Positions 60,677-64,000 of a stretch of DNA of 64,000 bases are shown here, in pieces (the stretch's first letter is position 1; every line of letters starts with the position of its first letter). The stretch is from NCBI GenBank assembly GCA_035762545.1, contig DASTOM010000011.1, positions 74,971 to 138,970 of the forward strand, read 5' to 3'. The DNA comes from JANQRA01 sp035762545 (GTDB lineage Bacteria > Actinomycetota > Acidimicrobiia > Spongiisociales > ZC4RG35). Below the pieces are notes generated by a model. That model was given only the letters and a program-made list of their open reading frames with translations, made no database searches and had not been told where the DNA came from. Position numbers and translations under genes: made by a program.

Positions 60677-61117
60677 ATGTTGACACCCCTCATAGTTGCA
60701 GCGCTGGTGATCGGGGCCATCTGGGCCGTATATCTCCTCCCCGCCGTCTTCGGTGAGCGTGGCAGCGCCTCCATCAACTCCACCGAGGAATTCGATCGCT
60801 GGTCGCACTCCATCGCCCACGTGCAGAAGCAGAGTGCAGCTGATCTGGCAGCAAGCCAGAAAGACCAGATCCGCACCAGACGTCGTCGCACGCTGATCGT
60901 TCTGTCTGCCCTGTCATTGGGCAGCTTCGCCGCCTTCTTCTACCTCGGCGGTCTTCCCTGGCTACTGGCCGGGCTGTTCTTCGCCTCCCTGGTCGTCCTC
61001 TACGTGGCGATGCTCGCCCAGATGAAGCAGCGTCGGCTCCAGCGTCTCAAGGTGACCCACGTGGCCGAGCGTCCCAGCGAGTGGGAAGAGCCTCAGGTCA
61101 AAGTAATCGCCAATTGA
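60677..61117 (+). CDS. SepX/GlpR-like divisome membrane protein
   Basis: 146 residues. One N-terminal transmembrane helix ending in a Trp-x-x-Tyr-Leu-Leu-Pro turn, a cytoplasmic segment with FDRWSHSIAHVQ, an RTRRRR basic patch and two further helices (about 74-93, 95-115). This layout and the position after galU, moeA and moaC match actinobacterial SepX/GlpR, which works with FtsZ and Wag31 in cell division. The cytoplasmic domain is shorter than in Streptomyces. The assignment rests on layout and synteny. Confidence 0.72.
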   Translation: MLTPLIVAALVIGAIWAVYLLPAVFGERGSASINSTEEFDRWSHSIAHVQKQSAADLAASQKDQIRTRRRRTLIVLSALSLGSFAAFFYLGGLPWLLAGLFFASLVVLYVAMLAQMKQRRLQRLKVTHVAERPSEWEEPQVKVIAN

Positions 61118-61722
61118 CCTCGGGTCTCCCCGACGACGTCCGATCCATCCTCGACGCCCGCTTCGAAGCGCGGGAGAAGGCGATCACCGAGTCGAGGAAA
61201 GTCATTCGCTCGGCGGCCAATGCGATCCGCTCACTTCACAGGTCGGAGTGGGACGAGGCCGACCGGCTGATCGAGGACTCCGGCTCGCGGCTGGCCACGA
61301 TCAACCAAACGCTTCTCGGTCATCCGGAGCTGATCTCACACGCCGTGGTCATCGACGCGGCCAAGGAGTACGCGGAGGCCTGGATCACGAGGGCCGTCTT
61401 CGTGGGTGACACAATCCCGAATTTCAAGGATCTCGAGATGGACCCGATCCCGTATCTACACGGGTTGGGCGAGGCGGTGGGGGAGATGAGAAGGCGGATG
61501 CTCGACATGCTCCGCGCCGACCGCCTCGACGAGGCCGAGACTCTCCTCGAGCAGATGGACGCCATCGTCGACCAACTCGCCGAGGTCGACTACCCCGACG
61601 GCATGACCAATGGCCTGCGTCGGGTGACCGACATCTCCCGATCCCTGGTCGAGCGCTCTCGAGCCGACCTCACCGCGACGGTCGTCCAGGAGCGGCTGCG
61701 GCGCGATCTAGGCGCCAAATAG
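61114..61722 (+). CDS. Translin-family protein
   Basis: 202 residues, almost entirely alpha-helical, starting on the TTG at 61114 that overlaps the preceding stop. The pattern REKAITESRKVIRSAANAIRSLHR, then DAAKEYAEAWI, YLHGLGEAVGEMRRRMLDMLR, and LRRVTDISRSLVERSRADL follows the translin fold, known from eukaryotes and archaea as a nucleic-acid-binding oligomer. The glutamates of the trax-type nuclease core are partly present (EYAEA, GEMRRR). Probably co-transcribed with the sepX-like gene. The role in bacteria is unknown. Confidence 0.75.
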   Translation: MTSGLPDDVRSILDARFEAREKAITESRKVIRSAANAIRSLHRSEWDEADRLIEDSGSRLATINQTLLGHPELISHAVVIDAAKEYAEAWITRAVFVGDTIPNFKDLEMDPIPYLHGLGEAVGEMRRRMLDMLRADRLDEAETLLEQMDAIVDQLAEVDYPDGMTNGLRRVTDISRSLVERSRADLTATVVQERLRRDLGAK

Positions 61723-61785
61723 CGAACCCGGGGTTGCACAGCCCGGATATGGGTCTTATCCGCTCATCTTCGGGTCAGGTTCGCC
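61723..61785. repeat. Intergenic structured repeat, copy C
   Basis: CGAACCCGGGGTTGCACAGC followed by CCGGATATGGG, CTTATCCGCTCATC and GTCAGGTTCGCC. Same order and spacing as copies A and B. It fills the gap between the convergent translin and AAA ATPase genes, and the upstream stop is directly next to it. Confidence 0.65.
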
Positions 61786-61786
61786 C

Positions 61787-62935
61787 TCACCCGTCGGGGA
61801 GCGCCCTCCGGGCGTAGGCATCGAAGTGGGGGATGGCGAACTCGACCCACCCGTACCGGGGGGCGTAGATGAGGCCCTCACGGATCAGCCGGTCCCGGAA
61901 CGCAGCCACCTGTGAGGTCGTTCTTCCCGCTGCCTTGGCCACGTCACCTGACCGGTGAGGTCCGGGACCCAATGAGGCGAGCGCCTGAACATACGAAACC
62001 TCGGATGCCGGAATGCGCGCCGTTCGTGCGGCAAAGAACGACGAGTCCAGAGCCGAGGAAGCGTTGGGTGTCGCCCGTTCGACGTCGTCCACCGAGATCG
62101 GGTCGTCATGGGCGGCATTCCAGGTGTGATAGGCCCATGTCTGGACGAAGAAGGGGTAACCGTCCGATCGGTCGACTATCGCTTCGGTGGCCCGAGGGGA
62201 CCAGGCGACTCCCAGCTCCTCGGCGGGCAGGTTCACTGCCTGGGCCACCTGGTCCGGCGTGAGCGGTCCCAGTTCGGTGACCCGGAACATCCGCTCGGCG
62301 TAGGTCGACGCCGACGCGACCACGCCCACGAGATTGGGCAGACCGGCCAGAGCGATGAACAGCGGGAGCCCGTCCTGATTGCAACGGTGGACCCCGGCGA
62401 GGATGCGACGTAGGTCGTGGGCGTCCACCATCTGGGCCTCGTCGATGGCGACCATGATCCCGACATCGTGACTCTGGGCAATCCGGGCCATCTCGACGAT
62501 CACGTCGGACAGTGCCTCCCGGTCGGGTGTCGTCTCGAAACGGTCCACCGAGAGCCCGGTGCCCGCCACAGTCAGGGAGACCGACTCGATAGACCGGAGA
62601 GCTCTCATCGCCCCAGACCGGTCGATGTCCTCGACAACCAACCGCGCCTGGCGGAGGAGGCTGCGCAGGGTGTCGTCGCCTCCCACGGCCTCGACCCGGA
62701 CCACCCTGAAACCGATGTGCTCGGCGAGGGCTGTGAGCTTGCCGAGGAGGACCGTCTTGCCCACCCCCCGCAGCCCGGTGATCAGCTGGTGTTGGCTGGT
62801 TCGAGCCGACACCACCCGGCGCATGGCGACTTCGGCCTCCTCGATGACGCGGTCGCGGCCGACCAGCTCTGGCGGAGGAGTCCCGGCCCCGGGGGCGTAG
62901 GGGTTGGCGATCGGGTCATACGCTTCTACCGACAT
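61787..62935 (-). CDS. AAA/STAND-type ATPase with C-terminal winged helix
   Basis: 382 residues. Walker A GLRGVGKT is at 54-61, Walker B is GIMVAIDEAQ, sensor-like LPLFIALAGLP follows, and the C-terminal 70 residues look like a winged helix (DVAKAAGRTTSQVAAFRDRLIREGLIY). This is the archaeal-type ATPase (MNS/ORC-like) family, with no proven function in bacteria. A promoter-like AT-rich gap (62936-63029) separates it from a divergent hydratase gene. Confidence 0.8.
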   Translation of the reverse strand: MSVEAYDPIANPYAPGAGTPPPELVGRDRVIEEAEVAMRRVVSARTSQHQLITGLRGVGKTVLLGKLTALAEHIGFRVVRVEAVGGDDTLRSLLRQARLVVEDIDRSGAMRALRSIESVSLTVAGTGLSVDRFETTPDREALSDVIVEMARIAQSHDVGIMVAIDEAQMVDAHDLRRILAGVHRCNQDGLPLFIALAGLPNLVGVVASASTYAERMFRVTELGPLTPDQVAQAVNLPAEELGVAWSPRATEAIVDRSDGYPFFVQTWAYHTWNAAHDDPISVDDVERATPNASSALDSSFFAARTARIPASEVSYVQALASLGPGPHRSGDVAKAAGRTTSQVAAFRDRLIREGLIYAPRYGWVEFAIPHFDAYARRALPDG

Positions 62936-63029
62936 GCCTCGACTTTAGCAAGAATCGTTAAACCATGTATATATCCGTAGAAGTGAGCACGTCGGACCGT
63001 CGCCGGACCGTGGCTCTTAGGATGAGGTG

Positions 63030-63803
63030 ATGGATCTCGATGGAGTTCGACTCGAAGTCGACGACCGGATAGCCACCGTCACGCTGGCGCGACCGGAGCG
63101 AAGGAATGCGCTCAGCCTCGAGATGCTGCGCACTGTGATCAAGGCGTTCGAGGCAGTTCCCGGCGAAGCCGGTGTCGTGGTCCTCGCCGCCGAAGGCCCC
63201 GCCTTCTCCGCCGGCCACGACCTCGCCGAGATGATCGACCGGCCCGACGACTACTACGCCGAGCTGTTCGCCACGTGCACCCAGATGATGGAGGGCGTCC
63301 ACGCGCTCCCGCAGCCTGTCATCGCCAAGGTCCAGGGTGTTGCCACCGCGGCCGGCTGCCAGCTCGTGGCCTCGTGTGACCTGGCCGTGGCATCCACCGA
63401 CGCCTGGTTCGCCACTCCGGGGGTCTCGATCGGCCTGTTCTGCTCGACGCCCCTGGTGCCGGTGAGCCGTGCCGTCGGACACAAGAGGGCCATGCAGATG
63501 CTGCTCACTGGTGATCCGGTGTCGGCCGAGACCGCGGTGGAGTGGGGACTGATCAACCAGGCCGTCCCCGCCGACCAACTCGACCAGGCTGTCCGCGATT
63601 TGGCCGATAGGATCCTCAGGTTCTCACCCCAGACCATCGCCACCGGGAAGCACGCCTTTTACTCCCAGGCCAACCTCCCCGAGGGCGCCGCCTACGAGAT
63701 CACCGAGCCGATCATGGCGTCGAACGCGGCCAGTGACGACGCCCAGGAAGGGATGAGCGCCTTCCTCGAGAAGCGCCGGCCCACCTGGACGGGCCGATCT
63801 TGA
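63030..63803 (+). CDS. Enoyl-CoA hydratase/isomerase family protein
   Basis: 257 residues from ATG 63030, with AGGATGAGG before it (GTG 63027 is the alternative). The oxyanion-hole segments are AFSAGHDLAEMI and VATAAGCQLVASCDLAVAS, and the C-terminal EGMSAFLEKRRPTW is shared with the gene at 24348. The active residue segment is GVSIGLFCSTP. It is coupled by TTGA to an acyl-CoA synthetase, so the two probably act in one acyl-CoA pathway. Confidence 0.88.
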   Translation: MDLDGVRLEVDDRIATVTLARPERRNALSLEMLRTVIKAFEAVPGEAGVVVLAAEGPAFSAGHDLAEMIDRPDDYYAELFATCTQMMEGVHALPQPVIAKVQGVATAAGCQLVASCDLAVASTDAWFATPGVSIGLFCSTPLVPVSRAVGHKRAMQMLLTGDPVSAETAVEWGLINQAVPADQLDQAVRDLADRILRFSPQTIATGKHAFYSQANLPEGAAYEITEPIMASNAASDDAQEGMSAFLEKRRPTWTGRS

Positions 63804-64000
63804 GCAAGGTCTATCGGACCGAGCTGACCCCGCTCTCCTTCCTCGAGCGGGCCGCAATCGCATTCCCGGAGAAGACGGCGATGGTCCACGACGACCGGAC
63901 CCTCACCTACAAGGAGATGGAGACCCTAACCATCCGCGTGGCCCGAGCACTTCAGGGGCTCGGAGTGGATGCCGGAGCCCGTGTCGCCTTCCTCTGTCCC
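63800..64000 (+). CDS. AMP-binding acyl-CoA synthetase (3' partial, cut by window end)
   Basis: The TTG at 63800 overlaps the hydratase stop (TTGA) and opens a frame of 67 codons running to the window edge. It reads LSFLERAAIAFPEKTAMVH, LTYKEMETLTIRVARALQGL and ARVAFLCP, the standard opening of AMP-forming fatty-acyl or related CoA ligases. The rest lies outside the window, so specificity cannot be judged. Confidence 0.82.
   Translation, partial: MSKVYRTELTPLSFLERAAIAFPEKTAMVHDDRTLTYKEMETLTIRVARALQGLGVDAGARVAFLCP

Noticed and set aside
1..64000. tRNA, rRNA, CRISPR arrays, insertion sequences, phage genes or attachment sites
   Set aside because: I saw no cloverleaf with TTCGAATC-type arms outside coding genes, no regularly spaced direct repeats, and no transposase or integrase motif.

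Overview
The window is high-GC, densely packed bacterial chromosome, with many start/stop overlaps of the ATGA or TGATG type and frequent GTG and TTG starts. The gene content points to a monoderm actinobacterium, plausibly an uncultured lineage near Acidimicrobiia. It has an F420-type luciferase-like oxidoreductase, a class E sortase, a SepX/GlpR-like divisome gene beside galU-moeA-moaC, a heliorhodopsin and several actinobacterial-type lipoproteins. The placement is inferred from gene content. I saw no rRNA, tRNA, CRISPR, insertion sequence, phage or restriction genes.

Layout. 1-1045: 3' part of an HtrA-type protease and its terminator hairpin. 1058-6878: a cobalamin riboswitch and a seven-gene corrinoid uptake and nucleotide-loop operon (btuF, btuC, btuD, cobO, cobU, cobT, cobS). 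6886-11274: a TetR regulator with its operator and a heterodimeric ABC exporter. 11287-19954: a phosphotransferase-like protein, a DUF885 protein, a flavin reductase, a LysM-M23 protein, RlmN, a membrane-anchored helix-hairpin-helix protein, an F420 oxidoreductase and a gamma-glutamyltransferase-like protein. 20572-23684: a long non-coding leader followed by two membrane HD-domain genes, one HD-GYP and one degenerate. 23713-26373: DUF5317, enoyl-CoA hydratase, sortase, thioredoxin-like protein. 26420-31150: aconitase, a winged-helix regulator with four C-terminal cysteines, and the divergent Mrp-type Fe-S carrier ATPase, together a plausible Fe-S homeostasis locus.

32364-41574 is a polyamine region: a DAO-family oxidase, a class III aminotransferase, GrpB, GNAT, an amidohydrolase and a complete PotABCD importer, closed by a very strong 41584-41637 hairpin. 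An agmatinase (45060-46064) and an aldehyde dehydrogenase (49984-51420) nearby would fit agmatine/putrescine breakdown to amino acids and acids.

47685-48455 encodes a clear heliorhodopsin, divergent from an SDR-DUF2867 gene. 51535-55253 is a three-gene operon of class III aminotransferase, DapB-like reductase and TPP-dependent enzyme. 55386-57435 holds DUF2237, UppP, a SAF-domain protein and an FmdB zinc ribbon. 57532-61722 runs plsY, galU, moeA, moaC, sepX-like and a translin-family gene. The end has an AAA ATPase, a second enoyl-CoA hydratase and the start of an acyl-CoA synthetase.

A short structured repeat (paired GAACCC/GGGTTC and CCCATATATGGG hairpins) lies at four convergent gene junctions, with one possible degenerate copy elsewhere. 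It looks like an undescribed intergenic element of this genome.
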